A stretch of 64,000 nt of DNA from Fulvivirgaceae bacterium JP3-4 (GTDB taxonomy: Bacteria > Bacteroidota > Bacteroidia > Cytophagales > Cyclobacteriaceae). The stretch covers positions 124,001 through 188,000 of the forward strand of contig JARKND010000005.1 in assembly GCA_029309925.1 (NCBI GenBank). Reading direction: 5' to 3'. The position numbers and the translations under genes were made by a program. This document shows positions 1 to 8,722 of this stretch, piece by piece (positions within the stretch are counted from its first letter, which is position 1; every line of letters starts with the position of its first letter). Under the pieces are notes generated by a model, which saw only the letters and a program-made list of their open reading frames with translations, did no database searches and was not told the origin of the DNA.

Positions 1-1403
1 CCACGAGTCGATGCAGTGATGATTGCAACCTGCTCCTCAACCGGAACCGGTGCATACTGATCCTGCTTCAGGATCTCTGTATTTCTTCTACCGCGCTCGA
101 TAGTAAGCTTTGTCGCAGCGTCAAGATCAGAACCGAATTTCGCGAAAGCTTCAAGTTCGCGGAACTGAGCCTGGTCAAGCTTCAGCGTACCAGCAACTTT
201 CTTCATTGACTTGATCTGAGCAGAACCGCCCACGCGTGATACCGAGATACCAACGTTGATCGCAGGACGGATACCTGAGTTGAACAGGTTTGTTTCAAGG
301 AAGATCTGACCGTCAGTGATTGAGATCACGTTAGTCGGAATGTATGCAGAAACATCACCTGCCTGAGTTTCGATGATTGGAAGCGCAGTCAATGAGCCAC
401 CACCTTTTACCAAATGCTTGATAGAAGCAGGAAGGTCGTTCATGTTCTTTGCGATGCCATCGTTGTTGATGATCTTCGCAGCTCTCTCCAGAAGACGAGA
501 GTGAAGGTAGAACACGTCACCAGGATAAGCTTCACGTCCAGGAGGTCTTCTCAGAAGAAGAGATACTTCGCGGTAAGCAACGGCCTGCTTGGAAAGGTCA
601 TCATAAATAACGAGCGCTGGTCTTCCAGTGTCACGGAAGAATTCACCGATCGCTGCACCTGTGAAAGGCGCAAAGAACTGCATCGGAGCCGGATCTGAAG
701 CAGAAGCCGCAACGATAACAGTGTATGGCATTGCGCCAGCTTTCTCCAACGCTGCAGCTACGTTAGCTACAGTCGAGTTCTTCTGGCCGATAGCCACATA
801 GATACAAAGAACTGGCTGACCTTTTTCGTAAAATTCTTTTTGGTTAACGATCGCATCGAGTGCCACGGCAGTCTTACCTGTCTGGCGGTCACCGATGATC
901 AACTCGCGCTGACCACGTCCGATCGGAATCATCGAGTCGATCGCCTTGATACCGGTTTGCAACGGTTCGTTTACTGGCTGACGGAAGATTACGCCAGGAG
1001 CTTTTCTTTCCAATGGCATTTCATAAAGCTGACCTGCGATAGGACCTTTTCCATCCACGGGATTTCCAAGTGTATCCACAACACGGCCAAGCATTCCATC
1101 ACCAACTTTTACAGAGGCGATCTGTCCGGTGCGTTTTACCGTTGCACCTTCACGGATATCTTTATAGTCACCGAGCAATACGGCACCTACGTTGTCTTCT
1201 TCAAGGTTAAGAACCAATCCCTTAAGACCGGTTTCAAATTCGATCAGCTCACCAGCCTGTGCCTGGGATAAACCGTAAACACGTGCTACACCATCACCGA
1301 CTGTCAATACAGTACCGACTTCTTCGAGTTCGGCTTCGGTGCGTGCTTGCGAGAGTTGCTCGCGGAGGATTGCTGATACTTCTTCTGGTCTGATCTCTGC
1401 CAT
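1..1403 (-). CDS. atpA: F0F1 ATP synthase subunit alpha, 3' end cut by window edge
   Basis: Non-catalytic nucleotide-binding subunit of the F1 head, which with beta forms the hexamer that makes ATP from the proton gradient. The frame opens at an ATG (1401-1403), starts [13 protein letters not shown] and stays open to base 1, giving about 467 residues. The family is about 525 long, so roughly the last 60 are outside the window. A Walker A motif GDRQTGKTA lies near residue 170, and family-typical stretches such as [11 protein letters not shown] and [16 protein letters not shown] are present. It is the last visible gene of the operon, 12 nt after atpH. The plus-strand open frames across it are shadows of this gene. 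Very confident. Confidence 0.97.
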   Translation of the reverse strand, partial: MAEIRPEEVSAILREQLSQARTEAELEEVGTVLTVGDGVARVYGLSQAQAGELIEFETGLKGLVLNLEEDNVGAVLLGDYKDIREGATVKRTGQIASVKVGDGMLGRVVDTLGNPVDGKGPIAGQLYEMPLERKAPGVIFRQPVNEPLQTGIKAIDSMIPIGRGQRELIIGDRQTGKTAVALDAIVNQKEFYEKGQPVLCIYVAIGQKNSTVANVAAALEKAGAMPYTVIVAASASDPAPMQFFAPFTGAAIGEFFRDTGRPALVIYDDLSKQAVAYREVSLLLRRPPGREAYPGDVFYLHSRLLERAAKIINNDGIAKNMNDLPASIKHLVKGGGSLTALPIIETQAGDVSAYIPTNVISITDGQIFLETNLFNSGIRPAINVGISVSRVGGSAQIKSMKKVAGTLKLDQAQFRELEAFAKFGSDLDAATKLTIERGRRNTEILKQDQYAPVPVEEQVAIITASTR

Positions 1404-1415
1404 GGTATATCGAGA

Positions 1416-1976
1416 TTAAAATTCTTTGATATAAGGGTTCTGACTAAATTTAACTTTCAATGCTTTGAGCTTGTTGCTCAACGATGCGTCTATCTGACGA
1501 TCGCCAACCTTCAACACGAATCCACCGATCATGGAAGGATCAACCTTCTCGATCAGCTCGACCTGCTTCAGGTTGCTGTATTTTTTTACAAGGCCTTCAA
1601 ACTCTGCACGCAGCGCGGCATCCAATGGAGTTGCTGACGTTACGGTAGCTTTGCTGATGCCTTTGTATTCGTTGTATTGATTATGGAATTCCTTCGCGAT
1701 AGCAGGCAACAATGGCTCACGATTTTTGCGGGTGATAATGTCGAAGAATGACATTGTCAGGCTGTGAACCTTGCCTTTAAAAATTGCTGAGAGGATCGCA
1801 GACTTTTTGTCGTGAGGAATTACCGGGTTGCGCAGCATCAATGCGAAGTTCTTGTTCTCATCAACGGTCTTGCTGAAGAACAACATGTCGTTATGAACAT
1901 TGTCCAATGCCTTCTGCTCGATGGCGAGACCCAACAATGATTTAACGTATCGCGATGCGGCTTTTGAGTCTACCAT
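1416..1976 (-). CDS. atpH: F0F1 ATP synthase subunit delta
   Basis: Subunit delta (OSCP homologue) attaches the peripheral stalk to the top of the F1 head. The product has 186 residues, the normal family length, and is predicted all-helical at the N-terminus. It ends with the conserved delta C-terminal block (VDPSMIGGFVLKVGD, then DASLSNKLKALK). It starts at an ATG whose first base is 1976, one base after the atpF stop, so the two are probably translationally coupled. Gene order c-b-delta-alpha is the standard F0F1 order. No unusual residue was seen. Confidence 0.96.
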   Translation of the reverse strand: MVDSKAASRYVKSLLGLAIEQKALDNVHNDMLFFSKTVDENKNFALMLRNPVIPHDKKSAILSAIFKGKVHSLTMSFFDIITRKNREPLLPAIAKEFHNQYNEYKGISKATVTSATPLDAALRAEFEGLVKKYSNLKQVELIEKVDPSMIGGFVLKVGDRQIDASLSNKLKALKVKFSQNPYIKEF

Positions 1977-1977
1977 C

Positions 1978-2472
1978 TTAATTCGTCTTAAGATCTTTCA
2001 CGTATGATTCTACCAGATCCTTTTGAGCTTTATCGCTGGAAAGATTTTTCTTCATCAGCTTTTCTGCGATGTCGAGTGAGAACATCGCAACCTGGATCTT
2101 CACTTCTTTCAATGCAGCCTGCTTCTCAACGTTGATGGCAGCTTTTGCATCTTCAATGATCCTGTCGGCAGTTTTCTTGGCTTCAGCCTGTGCATCGTCC
2201 TTCATGCGGTTCGACACCTCGCGGGCCTCGCGAAGGATTCTGTCGCGCTCTTCACGCGCTTCCTTCAGCAATTTCTCATTATCGGAACGAAGCTGAGACA
2301 TCTCAAGTCTTGCTTTCTCGGCTGTGTCCAGTGCGTCCTGGATAGAACGTTCACGCTCTTTCAGTGAGCTGATGATCGGCTTCCATGCCAGTTGTGACAA
2401 CAAAAGAAACAACAGCACGAAGATGATAAGTTGCCAGATAATTAATCCTTCACCGGGGATAAGAAGATCCAT
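1978..2472 (-). CDS. atpF: F0F1 ATP synthase subunit b
   Basis: Peripheral-stalk subunit b. Residues about 5-27 form one hydrophobic membrane helix (GLIIWQLIIFVLLFLLL). The rest is a long charged helix rich in E, K, R and A, as expected for the dimeric coiled coil that reaches from the membrane to delta. Its 164 residues match the family. It lies between atpE and atpH. A 72-bp gap before it, on the atpE side, carries a strong hairpin (see 2503-2539), which is unusual because the other gaps from here to atpA are 1 and 12 nt. Confidence 0.96.
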   Translation of the reverse strand: MDLLIPGEGLIIWQLIIFVLLFLLLSQLAWKPIISSLKERERSIQDALDTAEKARLEMSQLRSDNEKLLKEAREERDRILREAREVSNRMKDDAQAEAKKTADRIIEDAKAAINVEKQAALKEVKIQVAMFSLDIAEKLMKKNLSSDKAQKDLVESYVKDLKTN

Positions 2473-2502
2473 AGTATATTTTTATCTAAGTAGTTTCAGT
2501 TT

Positions 2503-2539
2503 AAGGACTTGTCCGGCCAAGCGCCAAAGACAAGTCCTT
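2503..2539 (-). promoter_or_regulatory. Long perfect hairpin between atpE and atpF
   Basis: An 11-bp perfect inverted repeat (AAGGACTTGTC / GACAAGTCCTT) with a 15-nt loop lies a few bases after the atpE stop and upstream of atpF. On the transcribed (minus) strand it is not followed by a clear T-run, so it is not a classical terminator there. Inference: it may act as an RNA processing or stability element that raises the c-subunit message over the rest, since the c-ring needs about 8-15 copies. On the plus strand the hairpin is followed by a T-run and would resemble a terminator for antisense transcription. Confidence 0.5.
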
Positions 2540-2545
2540 GATTTT

Positions 2546-2839
<294 letters not shown>

Positions 2840-2840
2840 T

Positions 2841-2966
2841 CAAATGACGAATGTAGAATGACGAGTGACGAATGAACGTCTTTCTTCAACTAACTCTCCA
2901 ATTGGAAAGGGTATCTTTAAATGACTCGCTACGAATTTGGCATTCGTAATTCGTCATTCGTAATTC
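2841..2966. repeat. Period-7 inverted-arm repeat island (atpB-atpE gap)
   Basis: The left arm, about 2841-2877, is a degenerate tandem array of the 7-mer aatgacg. The right arm, about 2931-2966, is its inverted counterpart (attcgta-type 7-mers) and ends one base before the atpB stop codon. The core is about 53 bp. The element sits inside the ATP synthase transcript, so the mRNA would carry a long imperfect hairpin between atpB and atpE. No open frame or promoter was recognised. Confidence 0.7.
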
Positions 2967-4010
2967 TTAATGGTGATCATCATGGTGTTCGTGGTCCGCG
3001 ATCGCCATCCCGATGTAAAGCGATGAGAACAACGTGAACACATACGCCTGAATCCCTGCTACGAGCAATTCAATCAAGCTGATGAACAATATCATAATTG
3101 ACGATCCCGCTCCGATCCACACGCTGTGGAAAATGAACGCGAGACAGATCAAACTTAAAATCACAATGTGACCTGCAGTGATCGCCACAAAAAGACGAAC
3201 CATCAGCGAGATCGGCTTGGTGAAAATACCGATGATCTCAACAGGCAAAATGATAATGCGAAGCGGAAGCGGAACACCGGGCGTCCAGAAGATGTGCGAC
3301 CAGTAGCCCTTGTTTCCGTTTACGTTAGTGATGATGAAGGTAAGGATGGCAAGTACAAACGTTACAGCAATGTTTCCTGTAAGGTTAGCCGCGCCCGGAA
3401 GGAGACCGAGCAGGTTTCCAAAAAGGATAAAAAAGAAAAGCGTCAGCATGTATGGCAGAAACTTCTCGTAGCGCGGGCCGATGTTTGGCTTTACTACCTC
3501 ATCGCGAACGAAGAGGATAATAGGCTCCAGGAATGATTGAAGGCCGCTTGGCGCCTTACCTGCGTTTTTCTTGTATGCCTTACCAACTGCTGTAAATACT
3601 AATAAAAGAAGCGCTGCATTAATAAAGAGCATTGCTACGTTTTTGGTGATCGAGAGATCGAATACTTTATCGTGTGTACCAGCCAGGTAAATCTTATTGT
3701 GCTGAAGGCTGTATCCGTTGTAGTCAACGATGTTGTGGTGCTCATCATAAAAGTTCTTAGACGAGAATACATCCAGCCCTTTTTCAGACGAGTATACAAT
3801 GACGGGAAGGAAGATGGTTCCGTAGTGACCGTCCCACAGGTGCCATACGTGATCGTCCATCACGTGGTGAAGAATTACCTCACTCGCGTTAAATTTTTCC
3901 TGGGGCTCATCAGAGTCCCCGGACGCCTTAGCGTCAACCGAAAAAACGCCTGCAAAAAGCAGGGTCAGCAATAAAGAAAAACGGCTTATTTTATTGAAGA
4001 ATGCGGTCAT
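2967..4010 (-). CDS. atpB: F0F1 ATP synthase subunit a
   Basis: Membrane subunit a, which forms the two proton half-channels against the c-ring. The 347 residues exceed the roughly 270 of E. coli because of an N-terminal extension. This consists of a signal-peptide-like segment (residues about 10-28) followed by a roughly 100-residue, His/Asp-rich extracytoplasmic stretch (HHVMDDHVWHLWDGHYG), a layout seen in Bacteroidota. The essential arginine is in SLMVRLFVAITAG, and several transmembrane helices surround it. The C-terminus is His/Asp-rich (DHEHHDDHH). It starts at an ATG at 4010. Confidence 0.95.
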   Translation of the reverse strand: MTAFFNKISRFSLLLTLLFAGVFSVDAKASGDSDEPQEKFNASEVILHHVMDDHVWHLWDGHYGTIFLPVIVYSSEKGLDVFSSKNFYDEHHNIVDYNGYSLQHNKIYLAGTHDKVFDLSITKNVAMLFINAALLLLVFTAVGKAYKKNAGKAPSGLQSFLEPIILFVRDEVVKPNIGPRYEKFLPYMLTLFFFILFGNLLGLLPGAANLTGNIAVTFVLAILTFIITNVNGNKGYWSHIFWTPGVPLPLRIIILPVEIIGIFTKPISLMVRLFVAITAGHIVILSLICLAFIFHSVWIGAGSSIMILFISLIELLVAGIQAYVFTLFSSLYIGMAIADHEHHDDHH

Positions 4011-4102
4011 TTAGGCTGATTCTCAGGTTTTAAAAATCCGACCGCAAAGGTATTGATTATGACTCCAGAAAAAAATCTTTTAAAAACTTTTTGGGGCTAA
4101 TT

Positions 4103-4474
4103 TTAAGGCTCTTTCCGGCCTGAAATCCGGTGGTATAAAAAGCCGATTTCAATGCCTGTAAACAGGAAATATGTGCACATAAAAAACACCACATTTCCTA
4201 CGGCTGAGGCTTTGTCGCGCGAAATCATTACGAAGCAAAACACCAGCGATGCCAATAATTTTATAGTCATCGTCAACAGGTAAAGCTGTACGAAGTGAGA
4301 CGGCTTGTCAACGGTGTATAGATAGAAATAGATAACCACCGTGCTGACGGCCAGAAATATTAACGTAGGTAAATAAAAGCTTGGCCGCTCGAAGTAGCCG
4401 CGATCAGCGCCAAATAATACAAACGCCCAGACAACGCAGCAGGCAAGTATAATGGAGGTGAGGAATTTGATCAC
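4103..4474 (-). CDS. Small membrane protein of the ATP synthase operon, AtpI-like
   Basis: A 123-residue protein with four predicted membrane helices (about 4-22, 35-53, 63-82 and 90-112) and a basic C-terminus (HRISGRKEP). Position and topology match the AtpI-like proteins that precede atpB in many F0F1 operons and are thought to help c-ring assembly or stability. Sequence identity to AtpI was not recognised directly, so the call rests on context. Its ATG overlaps the stop of the upstream AtpZ-like gene by 4 nt, which suggests translational coupling. Confidence 0.6.
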   Translation of the reverse strand: MIKFLTSIILACCVVWAFVLFGADRGYFERPSFYLPTLIFLAVSTVVIYFYLYTVDKPSHFVQLYLLTMTIKLLASLVFCFVMISRDKASAVGNVVFFMCTYFLFTGIEIGFLYHRISGRKEP

Positions 4475-4713
4475 TGGGGACGATTGATGGAGCGGTAGAC
4501 CTGATACATGACACCGGCAAAGCCCAGCAGTCCGAGAACAATCATGAAGATCGGGAGTTTCATTTCAAGCCATCGATCGATCTTCGACCCGATCCAGCCG
4601 CAAACGAAAATAGCCCCAAGCAACTGCACGGCCAGGCCACTGTACTTTAAGTAACTGTTATATTGATTTAGCTTCTTGCGGGGTTGCTGAGAGGGATCTT
4701 GAGAGTCCGCCAT
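4471..4713 (-). CDS. AtpZ/AtpI-family protein
   Basis: An 80-residue protein with a polar N-terminus (residues 1-20), then two membrane helices (about 23-45 and 53-75) and the pattern GWIGSKIDRWLEMKLPIFMI. This pattern is characteristic of the AtpZ/AtpI F0F1-associated family, reported to help with Mg2+ handling or c-ring assembly. Its start lies 56 nt inside the 3' end of the bactofilin gene in another frame, and its stop overlaps the next start by 4 nt, so the run bactofilin, AtpZ-like, AtpI-like looks like one tightly coupled message. Confidence 0.7.
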   Translation of the reverse strand: MADSQDPSQQPRKKLNQYNSYLKYSGLAVQLLGAIFVCGWIGSKIDRWLEMKLPIFMIVLGLLGFAGVMYQVYRSINRPQ

Positions 4714-5098
4714 TTTCTGTGATTTTAATTTCCTTCACTGCAGCACCCATCTTACATGAACCATTGAAGACCGCACCCGGCTCCACCACGAGCTTGCCAG
4801 TCGAAATATCACCGTTCACAACTGCGGTGGCTTTCAAAACCAGAAGTTCAGCGATTTCAATTTTACCCTTCACCTCGCCTTCAATGTCTGCATTCTGCGA
4901 GGTTATGTTTCCATTGATCTGAGATGATGGCCCGATCGCAATTTTGGATTTTGACTTTACGTTACCGGTCACCTTCCCTTCGATGCGTATATTACCATAG
5001 GTCTCTACGTTGCCTTCCAGAAAGGTACCTTTCCCAATGGTGTTGCTTGAGTTGCTGATCTCTTCAGCTACGCGTTTTTCTTCTTTCGTTGTGAACAT
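4658..5098 (-). CDS. Bactofilin (polymer-forming cytoskeletal protein)
   Basis: A 146-residue protein of the bactofilin family, whose members polymerise into non-polar filaments and position cell-wall enzymes at the membrane. After a short tail, the core (about residues 20-120) is a run of right-handed beta-helix turns with the family pattern (IGKGTFLEGNVET, IRIEGKVTGNV, ADIEGEVKGKI). The start is the ATG at 5098. A longer in-frame opening from 5158 would only add non-conserved sequence. The gene upstream encodes an M23 peptidase, the classical bactofilin partner, 11 nt away. The last 56 nt overlap the next gene. Confidence 0.9.
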   Translation of the reverse strand: MFTTKEEKRVAEEISNSSNTIGKGTFLEGNVETYGNIRIEGKVTGNVKSKSKIAIGPSSQINGNITSQNADIEGEVKGKIEIAELLVLKATAVVNGDISTGKLVVEPGAVFNGSCKMGAAVKEIKITENGGLSRSLSATPQEAKSI

Positions 5099-5109
5099 AA
5101 TGGTTAAGT

Positions 5110-5973
5110 TTAAAAAGTGACGAATTCTTCTGGATTCAGTGAACTTCCGTTGTACCACAACTCAAAGTGAAGGTGCGGTCCGCTGGTCATTTCTCCACTG
5201 TTGCCAACGATAGAGATTATTTCGCCTGCGTTTACAAATGTACCAAGTTTTTTATAAAGTTCGGCATTGTGCTTATAGACCGAAATGAGGTTAGCGCTGT
5301 GTTGCACCATGAGAACGTAGCCGAAATCCTGCGTCCACGATGAGAATACCACGGTGCCATCGGCTATGCACTTGACGGGCTCATTTGTCTTCGCCACTAC
5401 GTCTACACCAAAGTGTCCCTTCTTGGCGTTGTAATGATCTGAAACGAAGCCATTGATCGGAGAAAAGAAGAAGGCTTCGGACAACTCGCGGTTACTAACC
5501 TTGGCAAGGGTAACTCCCGACATTTCTGTCATTTCAAATTCCTTTCTGAAGAGGGAGTCGCTCTGCTCGAGGTGCAATCTGCCGGGTCGATTTAATGACT
5601 GCGTTTCGCCCTTTAGAATTTCAGCAGGATCCTTAAAGTCACTTGTATCGCCACTAAGTACGCGCTGGAAGTTCGCGATGAAGCGATCCTTCCGGTCGAC
5701 CTCCTGTGCCAGGGAATCAACCTTCAGCGCAAGCCCGTATAACTGCTGGTTCAAGACCATCTGTTCGTACTTTGGATCGAACCACTTTTCGAGTACGGTT
5801 TCTACCAGCAGCAAACTGATCGCAAGAAAGAGGATGAAGATTAGAACGGAGAAAAGAATGATCTTCGAATAGGTAAACGCAACACTTGTCTTCTCAGCAA
5901 AATTCTCCTCGTTCCGGATGATCATCTGATAGCGAGTGGTAAGCCAACTGGACAGCGTCTTTTTCGGTCTCAT
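5110..5973 (-). CDS. M23-family (LytM) metallopeptidase, membrane-anchored
   Basis: A probable peptidoglycan endopeptidase of 287 residues. A basic cytoplasmic N-terminus (1-33) precedes a membrane helix (about 34-58) and a helical linker (60-110). The C-terminal LytM domain carries the zinc ligands HFGVD (His and Asp) and SGPHLHFE (HxH). All expected catalytic residues are visible, so the enzyme is probably active. It forms an operon with the bactofilin gene (11-nt gap), a pairing that controls cell shape in several bacteria. It is divergent from the SprE-like gene, with about 170 bp between the starts. Confidence 0.9.
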   Translation of the reverse strand: MRPKKTLSSWLTTRYQMIIRNEENFAEKTSVAFTYSKIILFSVLIFILFLAISLLLVETVLEKWFDPKYEQMVLNQQLYGLALKVDSLAQEVDRKDRFIANFQRVLSGDTSDFKDPAEILKGETQSLNRPGRLHLEQSDSLFRKEFEMTEMSGVTLAKVSNRELSEAFFFSPINGFVSDHYNAKKGHFGVDVVAKTNEPVKCIADGTVVFSSWTQDFGYVLMVQHSANLISVYKHNAELYKKLGTFVNAGEIISIVGNSGEMTSGPHLHFELWYNGSSLNPEEFVTF

Positions 5974-6142
5974 TTGATTTCTTCAGTTAGGTAGTCCGCA
6001 GTGCAAAAAGTTATTTCAGGCCGAATATCCCCGAAGCACACTGCCTTATTCGAAATATTCCGTTTTTTTGTAAAATTAGATATTCTGCCTGATTAAAATA
6101 TTGAATGTAGGATTTTTACGTTTTCTAGCAATACGGGGCCCT

Positions 6143-8722
6143 TTGAAAAATTACGCGCTTTATACTGTTCTTTTCTCTGCTGTCTGGATGATGTCATGCT
6201 CGCCCGAGCGCAACACCTGGACGAGTAAAGCCTATCATAATACAACGGCCCATTTCAACGGATATTGGTACGCCAACGAGGAAATCCGAAAGATCGAGAA
6301 GACGATTCTGGACGCCCAGGTGGATGACTATAATCGTATCCTGCGACTGTTCCCCACTTTCGATACCGCTATGGCAAGTGGCTATGACAAGGAAATCCAG
6401 GAGGCTATCAAGATGGCTTCACTGGCGATCCAGCGGCACCCGAACAGCAAATGGGTCGATGATGCATACATCCTTGTTGGGAAGGCGCGACATTACAGCC
6501 TGGATTGGGGAAATGCCATCCAGACTTTCAAGCATGTCAACTCAAAGAGCAAAGACAAAGATGCCCGCCACCTCGCCATCATTAATCTGATTCGTACATA
6601 CGTTGAGCATAAGGAATACAACAACGCGCAGGCAGCCATAGATTATCTCGCGAAGGCAAAGTTGAGCAAACTCAACGAAAAAAAATTCCTGCTCGAGAAA
6701 GCCTACTTCTATCAGGAATTGAAGGACTATGATAATATGGTTCGCAATCTGTCGGCAGCGGACAAGATGTTAAAGAAGAAAGATCATCGCGGACGCATCT
6801 ATTTTATCCTCGGACAGGTATACCAGGAGTTAGGTTTTGAAGCTGAGGCCTACAACTATTATAAAAAATGTCTGGGCACCAATCCCGAGTACGAAGTGGA
6901 TTTCTACGCACGTCTGTACATGGCACAGGTTACTGAGATTTCACGAAGCCGTGATATCAACAGCGCACGCAAATCTTTCCGAAAACTCCTGAAGGATTCA
7001 AAGAATAAAGAGTTTCACGATAAGATCTATTACGAGATGGGGATCTTCGAGCTGAAGCAGAAAAACCTGAATGAAGCGATTGCCAATTTCAAGCAATCCG
7101 TCAGGCGTGGAAATAACAGCAGGATCGATGGCGAAGCTTTCCTGCGACTCGGGGAAATCTACTATGACACGCTTAAAGATTATCGGCTGTCGCAGGCTTA
7201 CTACGATAGTGCGATCAATTCACTTCCTCCGGATTATGAAAATTATGCAGCGATCAAGACACGACAGGAAGTGTTGAATGAGTTTGTGACGCATCTGAAT
7301 ACTATCGAATGGCAGGACAGCCTGCTGAAACTATCATCGATGGATACTGCCCTCATCCGTGCGCGTGTCGAGTCCGTTGTGAATGAGCGTAAGAAGGAAG
7401 AAGAGGCCCGCGCTAAAAAGCGAAAACGCAATCGCGTTGAAATAACAACGCAGGAAAACATTTCGATTTTCGATAATGGTTCCGACAATACAGAAACGGT
7501 CGACTGGTACTTTGGTAATCCTTCTGCCATGGCGATCGGTCAGAACGAGTTTACGCGCATCTGGGGCACAATACGTCTTGAGGACAACTGGCGAAGGTCT
7601 TCGCGGGAAACCGGTCCGCAGATCGCGCAATCAAATGTTCCCAGCGATTCTGTGTCTACAGCCGCAGCTGAAGGCGGAGCGGAAACTGCAGCCGAGGATC
7701 CGGTAGCTGCCGAATATGACAGGCTTGTACAACAGATCCCTAAAACCGATGCCGACAAGCAGGCTGCCTATGACAAGATTGAGGAGGCTTACGTAAAACT
7801 TGGCGATATCTACTATTTCAAGCTTAAGGAAAATCAGAATGCTGCCGAAACTTATATCCGGCTGCTTTCGCGTTTTCCCGAGACCGAGCACGAGCCTGAA
7901 GTGCTGTACACACTCTACCTGATTCACAAAGACAGTGCGCAGGCCGAAGCGGAAAAATACGCCAGTCTGCTCACATCTAAATATCCGCAGTCAACGTATG
8001 CAAAAATTCTTGAGAATCCGGATTATCTGCATGAGTCGGGTCTTGCGGTAGAGAAACAGAAGGTGTTTTACAAAAAGGCCTATGAAGACTTCGGTGTTAA
8101 GAACTACATCGGTGCGGTCAACGCAATTGAAGAAGGATTGGCGCTGGGGGAAACTACTTTCACGCCTAACCTCAAACTACTTCGCGTGCTGATAATTGGC
8201 CAGACAGAAGACATTTCCAAATATCAGTTTGAACTGGAGCAATTTATAAAAGCGCACGAGACCAATACACTCGCAGCATACGCCAAAAAGCTCCTGGACA
8301 CTTCAAGACAGTTTCAGCAGGCCGAAGAGAAGAGACGAGGGATTCAATATGTTGCTTCGTTTGACGAGCCGCATTACTTCGTGGTAGTGCATCGCAGAAA
8401 AGACAAAATTGAATCGCTCATTACATCTTCCCTCGAAGCCTTTAATTCAAGGAATTTCCAAAATTCAGCGCTTAAAACCAGTAACCTGATCTTAAATGAG
8501 GATTATGGCATCACTTTCGTGGCGGATTTAAGTGGTAAAAGTGCGGCCGTAGACTATTTCAAAACATTCATCGAAAAGCGGTCCTCTATAACACCGCTGG
8601 GCAACTATAATTTCCATAATTTTGTAATCACCAAAAATAACTTCGACATTTTTTACCGAACTAAGGGCCTTGATGAGTACCTCCAATTCTTCGAAAAGAA
8701 CTACCAAGCGCAAAATCAGTGA
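6143..8722 (+). CDS. SprE/PorW-like TPR lipoprotein (type IX secretion, gliding)
   Basis: A large lipoprotein of about 859 residues. The signal peptide begins MKNYALYTV and has a lipobox ending in MMSC. The mature part starts with a conserved SprE/PorW-like segment (KAYHNTTAHFNGYWYANEE). Two blocks of tetratricopeptide repeats follow (about 60-390 and 540-700), separated by a charged, low-complexity linker (EERKKEEEARAKKRKRNR). SprE/PorW is needed for type IX secretion and gliding. No ATG gives a complete signal peptide. TTG codons at 6101 and 6143 are the options, and 6143 gives the cleaner signal peptide. It overlaps the PBP1A gene by 50 nt. Confidence 0.82.
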   Translation: MKNYALYTVLFSAVWMMSCSPERNTWTSKAYHNTTAHFNGYWYANEEIRKIEKTILDAQVDDYNRILRLFPTFDTAMASGYDKEIQEAIKMASLAIQRHPNSKWVDDAYILVGKARHYSLDWGNAIQTFKHVNSKSKDKDARHLAIINLIRTYVEHKEYNNAQAAIDYLAKAKLSKLNEKKFLLEKAYFYQELKDYDNMVRNLSAADKMLKKKDHRGRIYFILGQVYQELGFEAEAYNYYKKCLGTNPEYEVDFYARLYMAQVTEISRSRDINSARKSFRKLLKDSKNKEFHDKIYYEMGIFELKQKNLNEAIANFKQSVRRGNNSRIDGEAFLRLGEIYYDTLKDYRLSQAYYDSAINSLPPDYENYAAIKTRQEVLNEFVTHLNTIEWQDSLLKLSSMDTALIRARVESVVNERKKEEEARAKKRKRNRVEITTQENISIFDNGSDNTETVDWYFGNPSAMAIGQNEFTRIWGTIRLEDNWRRSSRETGPQIAQSNVPSDSVSTAAAEGGAETAAEDPVAAEYDRLVQQIPKTDADKQAAYDKIEEAYVKLGDIYYFKLKENQNAAETYIRLLSRFPETEHEPEVLYTLYLIHKDSAQAEAEKYASLLTSKYPQSTYAKILENPDYLHESGLAVEKQKVFYKKAYEDFGVKNYIGAVNAIEEGLALGETTFTPNLKLLRVLIIGQTEDISKYQFELEQFIKAHETNTLAAYAKKLLDTSRQFQQAEEKRRGIQYVASFDEPHYFVVVHRRKDKIESLITSSLEAFNSRNFQNSALKTSNLILNEDYGITFVADLSGKSAAVDYFKTFIEKRSSITPLGNYNFHNFVITKNNFDIFYRTKGLDEYLQFFEKNYQAQNQ

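Noticed and set aside
1-1403. Plus-strand open frames across this region as genes
   Set aside because: They lie antisense to atpA, which has clear family motifs throughout.
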